64,000 nucleotides of DNA, taken from contig NZ_BSSU01000014.1 of assembly GCF_030161415.1 (NCBI RefSeq), forward strand, positions 62,001 through 126,000. Direction: 5' to 3'. Below are positions 17,401 through 24,847 of this stretch, piece after piece (within the stretch, counting starts at the first letter, position 1; each line of letters begins with the position of its first letter). This DNA comes from Thalassotalea eurytherma. Lineage in GTDB: Bacteria > Pseudomonadota > Gammaproteobacteria > Enterobacterales > Alteromonadaceae. A program made the position numbers and the translations under genes. Under the pieces are notes generated by a model that made no database searches, had not been told where the DNA came from, and saw nothing but the letters and a program-made list of their open reading frames with translations.

Positions 17401-17579
17401 TGTGGCACAACAATTTGTATGGCGTTAGGGCTAAACTCAGGAAACATTTTCTTATCAATCGATTGATAAGACATAAAGCCCGCGACAATAATAAGTACCA
17501 TCAATAAATTGGCAGCAACATTATTGTAAGTGAACCAGGCAATAATACCTGTTGAACGCTGTTCAGTAGGGTTAGTCAT
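14430..17579 (-). CDS. RND efflux transporter permease (AcrB/MexB-type superfamily)
   Basis: This is a proton-driven inner-membrane pump of about 1049 residues with 12 helices and two large periplasmic loops. TM4 carries the paired aspartates for proton relay in VLGIVVDDAIVIGE (about 405). TM10-12 include GVVVNDSLIMVDFINRA. It follows its adaptor and overlaps it. Two starts are possible: ATG 17591, or ATG 17579, which has GGTGAAG just upstream; I use 17579. The outer-membrane channel is not in the window. Substrates cannot be read from sequence. Confidence 0.9.
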   Translation of the reverse strand: MTNPTEQRSTGIIAWFTYNNVAANLLMVLIIVAGFMSYQSIDKKMFPEFSPNAIQIVVPHLGASPEEVELAVILKVEEALEDIEGIKKTTSTANEGVGSVYIELQSGYSIEEKLDEIQMQVDSITTLPEQSEKPIISKQEFKGQVMWLSLRGNMDRRTRQTMAQNIRDEIMLLPSVNTAEVVGSRDYEISIEVSEEKLLQYGLTFDQIGQAVRASSIDLPGGRIKASSGDISVRAEGQAYTGQDFSNLVLRTNPDGTHLLLADIATVVDGFVEAEDFATFDGEETSSIMVQSTSDQNDLEIAEQVREYVDKKTETLPSGVKLTVWGDTSFYLNERLDMMLSNLALGALLVFCVLTLFLRVKVAFWVMLGIPISFFGAFALMPLGGEWSVSVNLISLFAFIMVLGIVVDDAIVIGESIYSEIGTKGHSTENVIKGTMRVAMPATFGVLTTIAAFAPLLFIDATFAAFFRAIALVVTYCLIFSLIESKWILPAHLAHMKYVPLTEQNANWFERQQLAFKNGLDKFINNMYLPTLQKALRARYTTMAIFFGALLISIGLIVSSLVKVEVFPNVPSDFIRANLEMVDGSSVVERNRAAEKVILAAEKIGQENRTFDGESIVLHTMVFTGGNTNATFMLELVKPEHRELSSYDVEKLWRDAVGEIPGVRELRLFAGTNTGGGAALEFQLSGRNDAELEAASTEIQDKLTEYDGVYDIRSSFSRGVQEIKLDIKPEAEVLGLKLSDLASQVRQAFYGLEAQRIQRGRDELKVMVRYPEEDRLSISDLENMWIRTPDGGKVPFYQVADISIGQSYSTITRINQKRTITVSADIDNDKVESRVVLKEMNEEVIPEILANYTTVEYGMEGASKEQADFLSQLGIALIGALFMIYGLIAIPTKSYIQPIVIMSVIPFGIIGAIWGHFFLDRTVNMMSMYGFIALTGVVVNDSLIMVDFINRAKSEGMKLVDAVCQAGTQRFRAILLTSLTTFFGVLPLYFETSLQAQFIIPMAIALGFGIIFATVITLFLIPSLYLIKEDIHNLVKRESPTGEPVTDVK

Positions 17580-18864
17580 TTGCTTCACCATTTACTGATA
17601 CAGGTGTCTCGTTAGTAACGCCTGTAGTGTCTTCTTCAATATTACTTTGTGCTTTATCGTTTGATACACGCAATTCCATACCATTTACCGGTAATTCTAA
17701 TTTGGTAAGAATTAAACGTTCATCTTTGCCAAACTGATCACGTGTATAAATATATTGTGAGTCACCTCGTAAAATATTCACTGGACGAATATCGAGTGTA
17801 TTGCTTCTTGTGACGATATGAATGTTATTGGCACCGCGCACTGCAGCGCGAGGAATAGAAGTAACATCATTAACTGTTTTTCCGTGAATATCCCCATTAA
17901 CAAAGGTACCAACACGCAATTCATTACTTTCATTTTCGCCAAATAAATTGTATGGGTCATCGAGTTGTGCAACAACATAATGAACACGAGAATTCATATC
18001 AACAACGCCTTCATATCGGGTTAATTTAGCTTGCCACGTTTGCTCTTGCCCTAAAATATTGAGATGTAAGTCGACAGTAGATCCAAGTACCCCCTGTTCA
18101 TGGTTAATTTTAGGCAAAGATAAGAAATCGATATCTTGAAACTTTACCGGAAGCCTCACTTCTGCATAATCAACGGCGAATGTTGTAGCAATTTGACCGC
18201 CAACACCGACAAACTGGCCAATATCTAAATGCTTGGCTTTCAACATAGCATCGTAAGGCGCTACGATTTTCGTTCTGCTGAGTTTAATCTGCGCGGCTTG
18301 TACTTCAGCTTTAGCCGCTTCAAGATCGGCTTTTGCCTTTTTTAGTTGTGGCTTACGAGTCGCTAATGCTGGCGCTTCATCAATTGATTTCCCCGTTAAA
18401 CGCCATTCATCTTTGGCTTGCTCAACCCTTGCTTCTTCTTCCATTAAAGAAGCTTCGGCGACATGCAAGCGTGCTTGAGCTTGCAACAAGGCGACTTGGT
18501 AATCAATATCGTTAATTAATACCAGCTCTTCACCTTTTTTGAAGAAGCCACCTACTTTAAACTTGTCAGAAACCTTAACAACCTGGCCACTTACTTCAGA
18601 GACCAAGATAGTTTCAGTGCGTGGAAGAACACTGCCTTGGCTTTCGATAATAAACTGAACATCACCAGCCGAAAAAGGCATGGCTTCCACTAATGGCGCT
18701 TTGACAATAAACGGTTTTTTCTCTGGCTTAGGTGCTAATGCCCCCATCAGGCCTAGCAATACAAACGATATCAATAGGATAGCGATTGGCCATAGAACAA
18801 ACCGGAGTTGGACCATTTTTCTTTGTTTTTGTGGTTTAGCTGAAGCGCTAGCAGGATTTGTCAT
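17572..18864 (-). CDS. RND efflux periplasmic adaptor (HlyD/MFP family)
   Basis: This 430-residue membrane-fusion protein should bridge the permease to an outer-membrane channel. A single N-terminal membrane segment (about 22-45, LWPIAILLISFVLLGLMGA) serves as anchor. The lipoyl-like halves are seen in SEVSGQVVKVSDKFKVGGFF and KIVAPYDAMLKAKHLDIGQF, with an alpha-helical hairpin between them (about 125-195). Its stop overlaps the permease start by 8 bases. No lipobox was seen. Confidence 0.88.
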   Translation of the reverse strand: MTNPASASAKPQKQRKMVQLRFVLWPIAILLISFVLLGLMGALAPKPEKKPFIVKAPLVEAMPFSAGDVQFIIESQGSVLPRTETILVSEVSGQVVKVSDKFKVGGFFKKGEELVLINDIDYQVALLQAQARLHVAEASLMEEEARVEQAKDEWRLTGKSIDEAPALATRKPQLKKAKADLEAAKAEVQAAQIKLSRTKIVAPYDAMLKAKHLDIGQFVGVGGQIATTFAVDYAEVRLPVKFQDIDFLSLPKINHEQGVLGSTVDLHLNILGQEQTWQAKLTRYEGVVDMNSRVHYVVAQLDDPYNLFGENESNELRVGTFVNGDIHGKTVNDVTSIPRAAVRGANNIHIVTRSNTLDIRPVNILRGDSQYIYTRDQFGKDERLILTKLELPVNGMELRVSNDKAQSNIEEDTTGVTNETPVSVNGEAND

Positions 18865-18946
18865 TGGGAAATACCTAATTAAAACAATATTTAATGTTAT
18901 TTTTATACGGTTATACTTTAACCTAGTTTAGAATAATAGGTACGAA

Positions 18947-19321
18947 TTAATTTGTAATAAAGTTTGCCCATGCGTGCATTAAACTTTGAAAATCATCAAG
19001 ACCACAACTTGCAGACTCATTTTCATCAAAATCAAGCGCTTGCTCAGAAAGACTTTCTTCTAACTCTTCGCCTTCTATACTGGCATTTAACGCGATCATG
19101 GCATCATGTTCAGACAACACCAAGGTATACTGATGGCCCGTCATGCGCAGTTCATGCTGCTTAGCCTGATTAATACCATCAATAAGCTTATTAATTTTTG
19201 CAAGTTGCGTAGCGTCTCGGCCAACCTCGGTTTCTAGCCATTGACCGAAGACTTGATGTTCTAAATTAAACCGTGCTCGTAAATTGCCTGAAGTTGTATC
19301 ATGTGAAAATTGATATTCCAT
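18947..19321 (-). CDS. yacL: YacL family protein (UPF0231)
   Basis: This 124-residue acidic cytoplasmic protein matches E. coli YacL along its whole length: MEYQFSHD at the start, the central MTGHQYTLVLSEHDAMI, the acidic ESLSEQALDFDENE, then CGLDDFQSLM. Function is unknown in the family. It is divergent from the proline-rich membrane protein. No terminator was found before the RND adaptor 82 bases downstream. Confidence 0.82.
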   Translation of the reverse strand: MEYQFSHDTTSGNLRARFNLEHQVFGQWLETEVGRDATQLAKINKLIDGINQAKQHELRMTGHQYTLVLSEHDAMIALNASIEGEELEESLSEQALDFDENESASCGLDDFQSLMHAWANFITN

Positions 19322-19498
19322 GAAGGTACTTTTATTGTTGCTATAACTAGCGTTAAGTTTAGCAAATGATTAACGGGTTTTCTAAATCAATACCTTAGAG
19401 TTAGCTTAATGGTCGCTTTTTGAAAACAGCTGAACTTTTGATTATTGACTAAGTCTATTAATATCATCTACATAGTGTTTGTTCACAAGGAAAGGCAA

Positions 19499-20251
19499 TT
19501 GCTAACTAAAGGTTTGAGCCAAAATCAATTAGCTATTTTATTTGCCCTAGCTATCCATCTTGGCCTACTTTTTATCTTGAGTTTGCAATCATTTACGCTT
19601 CCAGAAAATCATCAGGCGCCGAATGAAATTGAGCCGATAAAAAGCTATTTGTACGTTGCCCCTAGGCCAAAACCAGTGCCTGAACCCAAAACAGAACTCA
19701 ACACTGAGACAAAACAAACTATTGAAACGGTAACGCCAACAGAAAAACAACCTGCGCAAACTGACGAGGATAAAACCATAGATCCTCCGATGAATATAGA
19801 AGAGGACTTACCGGCATTGGAAACGCCAATAACAAGCGAACAACCAAAAGAGTTGTCCCCTTTACCCAGAATGAGTAATCAACCTAAGTCAGTGCGAGCC
19901 CAGTTACTTGATTTAAAAAAACAAATACAACAACAGGGTCAACAAAACGAATTTGAAGAGTATCAACGGTACCGACAAGGTGATGTTATGGCCGGTAAGC
20001 ATACCGCTGTGCCACATTCACAAGTACCACTAACAGACGAAGAGAAGCGCGAGCAAGCCACAACGAGGCTGGGCAGCTTCGACATAATTAAAGGAGATGA
20101 TGGCAATTGTACGTTAATTGAAGATTTATCTTACTTAGGTTTAGATCATAAACCTGCTTCAGGCTTTGATTGTGGTGAAAGCAAATTTGATAAAAGCTTT
20201 AGAGAACACATGGAGAAAACCCTGAAAAAACTGGGTAAAGACAAAAAATAA
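19499..20251 (+). CDS. TonB-like proline-rich single-span membrane protein, function unknown
   Basis: The protein is about 250 residues from a TTG start at 19499, chosen because AAGGA (19487-19491) is 7 bases away; in-frame GTG 19475 and TTG 19445 are alternatives. A membrane helix (about 11-29) follows a short cytoplasmic end. Next comes a Pro/Glu/Thr/Lys-rich linker (about 35-125) like those of TonB and TolA, a glutamine-rich helix (about 135-160), and a C-terminal part with two cysteines (DGNC, FDCGE). No TonB C-terminal domain is recognisable. It is convergent with the sugar transporter. Confidence 0.6.
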   Translation: MLTKGLSQNQLAILFALAIHLGLLFILSLQSFTLPENHQAPNEIEPIKSYLYVAPRPKPVPEPKTELNTETKQTIETVTPTEKQPAQTDEDKTIDPPMNIEEDLPALETPITSEQPKELSPLPRMSNQPKSVRAQLLDLKKQIQQQGQQNEFEEYQRYRQGDVMAGKHTAVPHSQVPLTDEEKREQATTRLGSFDIIKGDDGNCTLIEDLSYLGLDHKPASGFDCGESKFDKSFREHMEKTLKKLGKDKK

Positions 20252-20273
20252 GGGCGCCTAATGCGCCCTTATT
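20247..20273. terminator. Bidirectional terminator
   Basis: AATAAGGGCGC / GCGCCCTTATT is a perfect 11-bp stem with loop CTAAT. It lies between the stop of the proline-rich gene and the stop of the convergent MFS gene. Confidence 0.85.
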
Positions 20274-20288
20274 AAACAAACGCTATGT

Positions 20289-21692
20289 TTAATTTTCTTT
20301 TACCTTGGTCCAAACAATAGCTGAAATGGCTAACGCAACAGCACTGACCTGAAACACGATACTCTTATCGGCAACCTTTGATATAAATAAGCCGACACCT
20401 AAGCTCACCAGCAATTGCGGCAAAACAACAGACAAGTTAAATAGCCCCATATATAAGCCCATTTGAGCTTGATTGACTTTTTCAGACATAATCGCAAAAG
20501 GTAAGCTGATAATTGACGACCAACCAATACCTAAAATAGCCATTAGTATATATAAATTAACTTTTTCATGACCTAAATAAGCAACTAAACCATAGGCTAC
20601 CGCCATCGACGCAATACATATCGTATGTGTTTTAACGCGACCGATTTTCTTAGCAATGGGCTCAAGTACCAATGCAGGTAAAAATGCCGCAGTAATACTT
20701 AAAATAAGAAAACTCATCGCAATGACTTTACCTAAGTCATCTTCACCAAGGCTCGGCATTTTGTCTTGTAAAAAGGCGATAATAAAAACAAACATGGTTT
20801 GCACACCAATCCAACTAAAGGAATGTGCAGCAAGTACTTTTGCAAAACCCGTTTTATTGGTCGTTTCATTAGTTTGTTCTTTCGCACTTATTGTTTGAAT
20901 CACCAATGCTAAAGTGATCACCGCAGCAATCATCTCGGCCCAGTAGTGATCAACTTTAATACCTGAAAGTTGCAATACAAGGGCGTAAATATCGTAAAGC
21001 AAAATACCCCATAACGGTTTGATGTTTTTTATAACATCGACTAAACCATAGCTCTCCTGCTCATCTTCATTTGCAGATAACTCTCTAGGTTCTTCAATAA
21101 AGAAAGGTGGGATAAGCGATAAAACTAACACTAACGCCGCACCAAAGTAGATAAGTGCGTAATTACCCCAGGTAGCACCGATAGCGTAAGCTAATACACC
21201 AAAAGATCCGGACACGGTCTGCATCCAAGTATAACCTTTGGTACGCTCTTCTCCCTCAGGCGTAACATCAGCAATAATTGCACGTGTAGGGTTGAAGCTA
21301 ACATTAATTGATAAATCTAAGGTCAGTGCAATCGCAATAGCCACCCCTAAAATACCAGAAAAGCCTAAACTTGAAGAAACAATATCAATATTAGGAAGTG
21401 CTAAAAGCATGAGCCCCGCCAGTACACCGCCAATCAAAATAAATGGGCGTCTTCTACCGTGCCAAAACCACACTTTATCGCTGATAATACCGACGATAAC
21501 TTGCCCCAAAATACCGGCGATTGGGCCTGCGGCCCACACTAGGCCAACCTCATGAATATCTAACCCGTATTGGGTGGTTAAGATCCAACTAAGTGCTGAA
21601 ATTTGCACGGATAAGGCAAAACCCATCGCCGTTGCGGGTAGTGACAACAGCATATAAAAGCTATTGGATAATTTTTTCTGCATTGCTAACAT
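20289..21692 (-). CDS. MFS sugar transporter, SLC45/MalT-like
   Basis: This 467-residue carrier has about 12 membrane helices. The first-loop signature GIISDKVWFWHGRRRPFILIGG is typical of the SLC45-type sucrose/maltose carriers, as is the N-terminal PATAMGFALSVQISALSWILTTQYG. It is the last gene after the two halogenases (11 bases from the nearer one), in a locus of pullulanases and TonB receptors, so maltose, maltodextrin or glucose uptake across the inner membrane is inferred. MalT would be the likely symbol, but the substrate is not proven. Confidence 0.82.
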   Translation of the reverse strand: MLAMQKKLSNSFYMLLSLPATAMGFALSVQISALSWILTTQYGLDIHEVGLVWAAGPIAGILGQVIVGIISDKVWFWHGRRRPFILIGGVLAGLMLLALPNIDIVSSSLGFSGILGVAIAIALTLDLSINVSFNPTRAIIADVTPEGEERTKGYTWMQTVSGSFGVLAYAIGATWGNYALIYFGAALVLVLSLIPPFFIEEPRELSANEDEQESYGLVDVIKNIKPLWGILLYDIYALVLQLSGIKVDHYWAEMIAAVITLALVIQTISAKEQTNETTNKTGFAKVLAAHSFSWIGVQTMFVFIIAFLQDKMPSLGEDDLGKVIAMSFLILSITAAFLPALVLEPIAKKIGRVKTHTICIASMAVAYGLVAYLGHEKVNLYILMAILGIGWSSIISLPFAIMSEKVNQAQMGLYMGLFNLSVVLPQLLVSLGVGLFISKVADKSIVFQVSAVALAISAIVWTKVKEN

Positions 21693-21703
21693 GAACGACT
21701 CAC

Positions 21704-23194
21704 TTACTTGAACTGCAAATTATTATTATGATTTTTAAAGTTTAATGCGCAGCCTGATAGGAACTGCTCGATATTGTTATCTTGGTATAAATCACCTTGA
21801 TTAGGTTGCTTTTCAGCAAGTGGAGGAAAGGCGCCATAGCCAGCTAATAAGCAGTGCCATGAACTAGTATCAAAATGACTTTGTAGATGTTGTCGGTGAA
21901 TTTCGTCGGTTAAGTCTTCTCGATTAAACCAACTATTCAAAATTTGAATTAACGATCGTGATAACTCAGTATTATCACGATTAGCGCGCCAATATTCACT
22001 GTCAGTGCGAGTATTCATTTTATAATGAGCAACAATATAGTCTCGCACTCGCTCAAATCGCTCACTGGTAAATTCGTTATAGTGTTGTTGATGTTGGTTA
22101 GAAAAACCGCCTTTTTCAAACTGCTCGATGAACATTTCAAGGCTAAGCTGAACAAGGTGTAAAGCTGTCGCTTCAAGCGGCTCAATAAAGCCTTGAGATA
22201 AGCCAATACTGATACAGTTATGTGACCACTGCTTGTCTAATCGCCCTACTTTCATCTTTAAATGATGGCACGTTGTATCATCATTTAATGTCCCTAAGTG
22301 TTTTCTAAACTCCGTTTCAGCAGCATCGTTGGTAATAAAATCACTGCTAAAAACGTAACCATTACCATAGCGATTAGTTAGTGGGATTTTCCACACCCAA
22401 CCGGTACTTAATGCAGTAGCAAGCGTTTCCACAGGAATAACATCGTCAATTGCTGTCGGCATGACCACGGCGCTGTCATTAAATAAATTATCTTTATATG
22501 ATTTAAAATTTACACCTAAGGTTTTATCCATCAACAATGCACTAAAACCCGTACAATCAACAAAAAAATCAGCACTGATTTCGCCTTGCTCTTGCGTGAT
22601 AACACTTGCGATATCACCACTTTGATGGCGTGTAACATCCGTCACTTTCGCTTGGAGGTGATTAACCCCTTTCGATTGTGCAGTTTTTGCAAGAAATTGA
22701 CCAAGCAAAGCTGAATCAAAATGGTAACCGTATTCCATAATAAAGGGGAAATTACTTGGCGCTACCGGCCCTTTTCCTTGATTAGCAAGCACGCCATTAA
22801 GGAAGAAGTCTTCAGGGGTAACGTAAGTATCTAGCCCTAAACGTCGCGTGCGTGTATTTACATGAAAGGAGCGAGAGGTAAAGGTATCAACCTGCGAAGT
22901 AAACGGATGTGAGTAACTTTCAATGCCTGATTGAGGGCTCCAATCTTTAAAGCGGATATTCACTTTATACGTGGCATTACACTCAGGCATCCATTGGCTT
23001 TCAGAAATATCTAACATATTAAAGAAGCGTTTCAACGTTGGCGTAGAGCCCTCTCCAACGCCAATAATACCAATATCAGGCGATTCTATTAATGTAATAT
23101 TGACGGGTTTATCTGCCCACTTTTGAGCAAATAAATTTGCTGCCATCCAACCTGCGGTGCCACCGCCTACAATTGCAATCGAGATTGGTTTCAT
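21704..23194 (-). CDS. Flavin-dependent tryptophan/indole halogenase family protein 1
   Basis: This 496-residue FADH2-dependent halogenase has the FAD site GGGTAGW (about 10-16), the family fingerprint WVWKIP (266-271), a lysine at 77 (ATYK) that lines up with catalytic Lys79 of PrnA, and a glutamate in GFIEPLEAT matching the second catalytic residue. All key positions are kept, so it should be active. It shares its operon with a second halogenase (14-base gap) and the sugar carrier. Such halogenases are known beside TonB receptors in Proteobacteria. Their natural substrate there is unknown; free indoles are accepted in vitro by some. Confidence 0.88.
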   Translation of the reverse strand: MKPISIAIVGGGTAGWMAANLFAQKWADKPVNITLIESPDIGIIGVGEGSTPTLKRFFNMLDISESQWMPECNATYKVNIRFKDWSPQSGIESYSHPFTSQVDTFTSRSFHVNTRTRRLGLDTYVTPEDFFLNGVLANQGKGPVAPSNFPFIMEYGYHFDSALLGQFLAKTAQSKGVNHLQAKVTDVTRHQSGDIASVITQEQGEISADFFVDCTGFSALLMDKTLGVNFKSYKDNLFNDSAVVMPTAIDDVIPVETLATALSTGWVWKIPLTNRYGNGYVFSSDFITNDAAETEFRKHLGTLNDDTTCHHLKMKVGRLDKQWSHNCISIGLSQGFIEPLEATALHLVQLSLEMFIEQFEKGGFSNQHQQHYNEFTSERFERVRDYIVAHYKMNTRTDSEYWRANRDNTELSRSLIQILNSWFNREDLTDEIHRQHLQSHFDTSSWHCLLAGYGAFPPLAEKQPNQGDLYQDNNIEQFLSGCALNFKNHNNNLQFK

Positions 23195-23208
23195 AAAGGC
23201 CCTTGTCG

Positions 23209-24702
23209 TTATGCTCTATTCATGATGCTTTGTAAAAACTCATCATGGCTCGGTAACTGGCTAACAGGCTCTTTTTTAATCGTCTCGATTCTGTTTAACA
23301 TATCCATTAATTGTTGTTCCGTTAATTGATTTGCTAATGCATTGTAATCTTGAGGTTCAAGCCCTTGTCCTGCCATAACCTGTAGCCAAGAGCTTTCTAA
23401 AAACAAATCATTTTGCTCTCTAAAAATGCGACCTGAGGCTTTAAACAGCTCGATTTTATGACGTAACGAATCAGGAATATCCATTTCTCTCATATCTTGC
23501 CAATAACGGCTATCGGTGCGTTCGTTAACCACATAATGCAGAATAATAAAGTCGCGAATTTGCTGATACTCAATGTCAGATTGCTTGTTGTATTCTGCAA
23601 TGTCAGATTCATTGATTCCTTGATGCGGAAACAAATGCGCTAAACGCACGACTGCACTTTGGATAAGGTGAATACTGGTTGATTCAAGCGGCTCTAAAAA
23701 GCCACTCGATAAGCCAACAGCAATAACATTTTTGTTCCACTGCTTACGGCGACGGCCTGTAGTAAAGCGAATCAACATAGGATCGGCAAGCGGCTTAGTG
23801 TCTAAGTTCGACATTAAAATATCAGTTGCTTGGTCTGGCGTATAATGGCGCTGACTAAACACGATGCCGTTTCCGTTACGGTGTTGCAATGGGATGCGCC
23901 ACTGCCAACCGCCGGCATGAGCAATTGAACGAGTATAAGGTAACGTTTTTTCGAGACGTTCCGACGGCACCGCTACCGCTGAATCTGACTGCAACCAATG
24001 GCTCCAGTCTTCAAAACCTGTTGCTAGCGTTTCTTGAATAAGTAAGCCTTTGAAGCCAGAACAATCAATAAATAGGTCACCTTCGATCACCTGACCTGAT
24101 TTTAAGATCAGCTTTTTAATAAATCCTGACTCACGGTTTTGTTCTACTGAATCAACCATACCTTCAGTACGTTTGACACCTAAGTTTTCACTAAACTTTC
24201 TCAAAAACTTAGCATAGAGACCTGCGTCAAAGTGATAGGCAAATGGCACATCTAACACAGGATCTTGCGCTTTGATTTGAGCGAATTTCCCTGACTGTGC
24301 AGCGAGATAATTAAGATCGTAATCCCAAAGACTTTTGTCTAAACCTAACTGTTTAGCGCGATAGTAGTAATGATGAAAATGACAAAATGGATTGCTTTTG
24401 CCTGCACTTCCAAAGGTATGGTAATAGCTTTCACCAACGTTTTTCCAATTCTCGAATTTTATCGCCAGCTTAATTGTTGCTTTGGTTTCTTTAATAAATT
24501 CAGCTTCATTAATACCCAGTACATTATTGAACAAACGTATCGGAGGAATTGTTGCTTCACCAACACCAATGGTCCCTATCGCGTCAGATTCAACAAGCTC
24601 AACATCAACTTGATCAGTAAACATTTTTTTAAGAAATGCAGCCGACATCCAACCCGATGTTCCGCCACCTAAAACGACAACTTTTTTTACTGCGTTATTC
24701 AT
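23209..24702 (-). CDS. Flavin-dependent tryptophan/indole halogenase family protein 2
   Basis: This 497-residue paralogue of the next gene has the FAD site GGGTSGW (12-18), the candidate catalytic lysine K78 (ATIK), the fingerprint WQWRIP and GFLEPLEST with the catalytic glutamate. The sequence is clearly diverged from its neighbour (for instance in the HFHHYYYRAKQLGLDKSLW segment), so this is an old duplication or separate recruitment. It is first of halogenase-halogenase-carrier, downstream of a TonB receptor from which a terminator separates it. A flavin reductase, needed to supply FADH2, is not in the window. Confidence 0.88.
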   Translation of the reverse strand: MNNAVKKVVVLGGGTSGWMSAAFLKKMFTDQVDVELVESDAIGTIGVGEATIPPIRLFNNVLGINEAEFIKETKATIKLAIKFENWKNVGESYYHTFGSAGKSNPFCHFHHYYYRAKQLGLDKSLWDYDLNYLAAQSGKFAQIKAQDPVLDVPFAYHFDAGLYAKFLRKFSENLGVKRTEGMVDSVEQNRESGFIKKLILKSGQVIEGDLFIDCSGFKGLLIQETLATGFEDWSHWLQSDSAVAVPSERLEKTLPYTRSIAHAGGWQWRIPLQHRNGNGIVFSQRHYTPDQATDILMSNLDTKPLADPMLIRFTTGRRRKQWNKNVIAVGLSSGFLEPLESTSIHLIQSAVVRLAHLFPHQGINESDIAEYNKQSDIEYQQIRDFIILHYVVNERTDSRYWQDMREMDIPDSLRHKIELFKASGRIFREQNDLFLESSWLQVMAGQGLEPQDYNALANQLTEQQLMDMLNRIETIKKEPVSQLPSHDEFLQSIMNRA

Positions 24703-24802
24703 GACAATTTTCTTAATAGTGGAAAAATGATGCGTAATTTATTTTTCATTAAATTACAGACTAATGAGCTTAATCTAGTGAAAAACAAACTATCTATAAA
24801 GA

Positions 24803-24830
24803 AAAACCTGCCAGTAAACTGGCAGGTTTT
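24803..24830 (-). terminator. Terminator after TonB receptor 1
   Basis: AAAACCTGCCAGT / ACTGGCAGGTTTT is a perfect 13-bp stem with a minimal loop, 18 bases past the receptor stop. It may only partly stop transcription into the halogenase genes, which would lower their expression relative to the receptor. Confidence 0.82.
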
Positions 24831-24847
24831 GATTTGGAACAAGTTAA

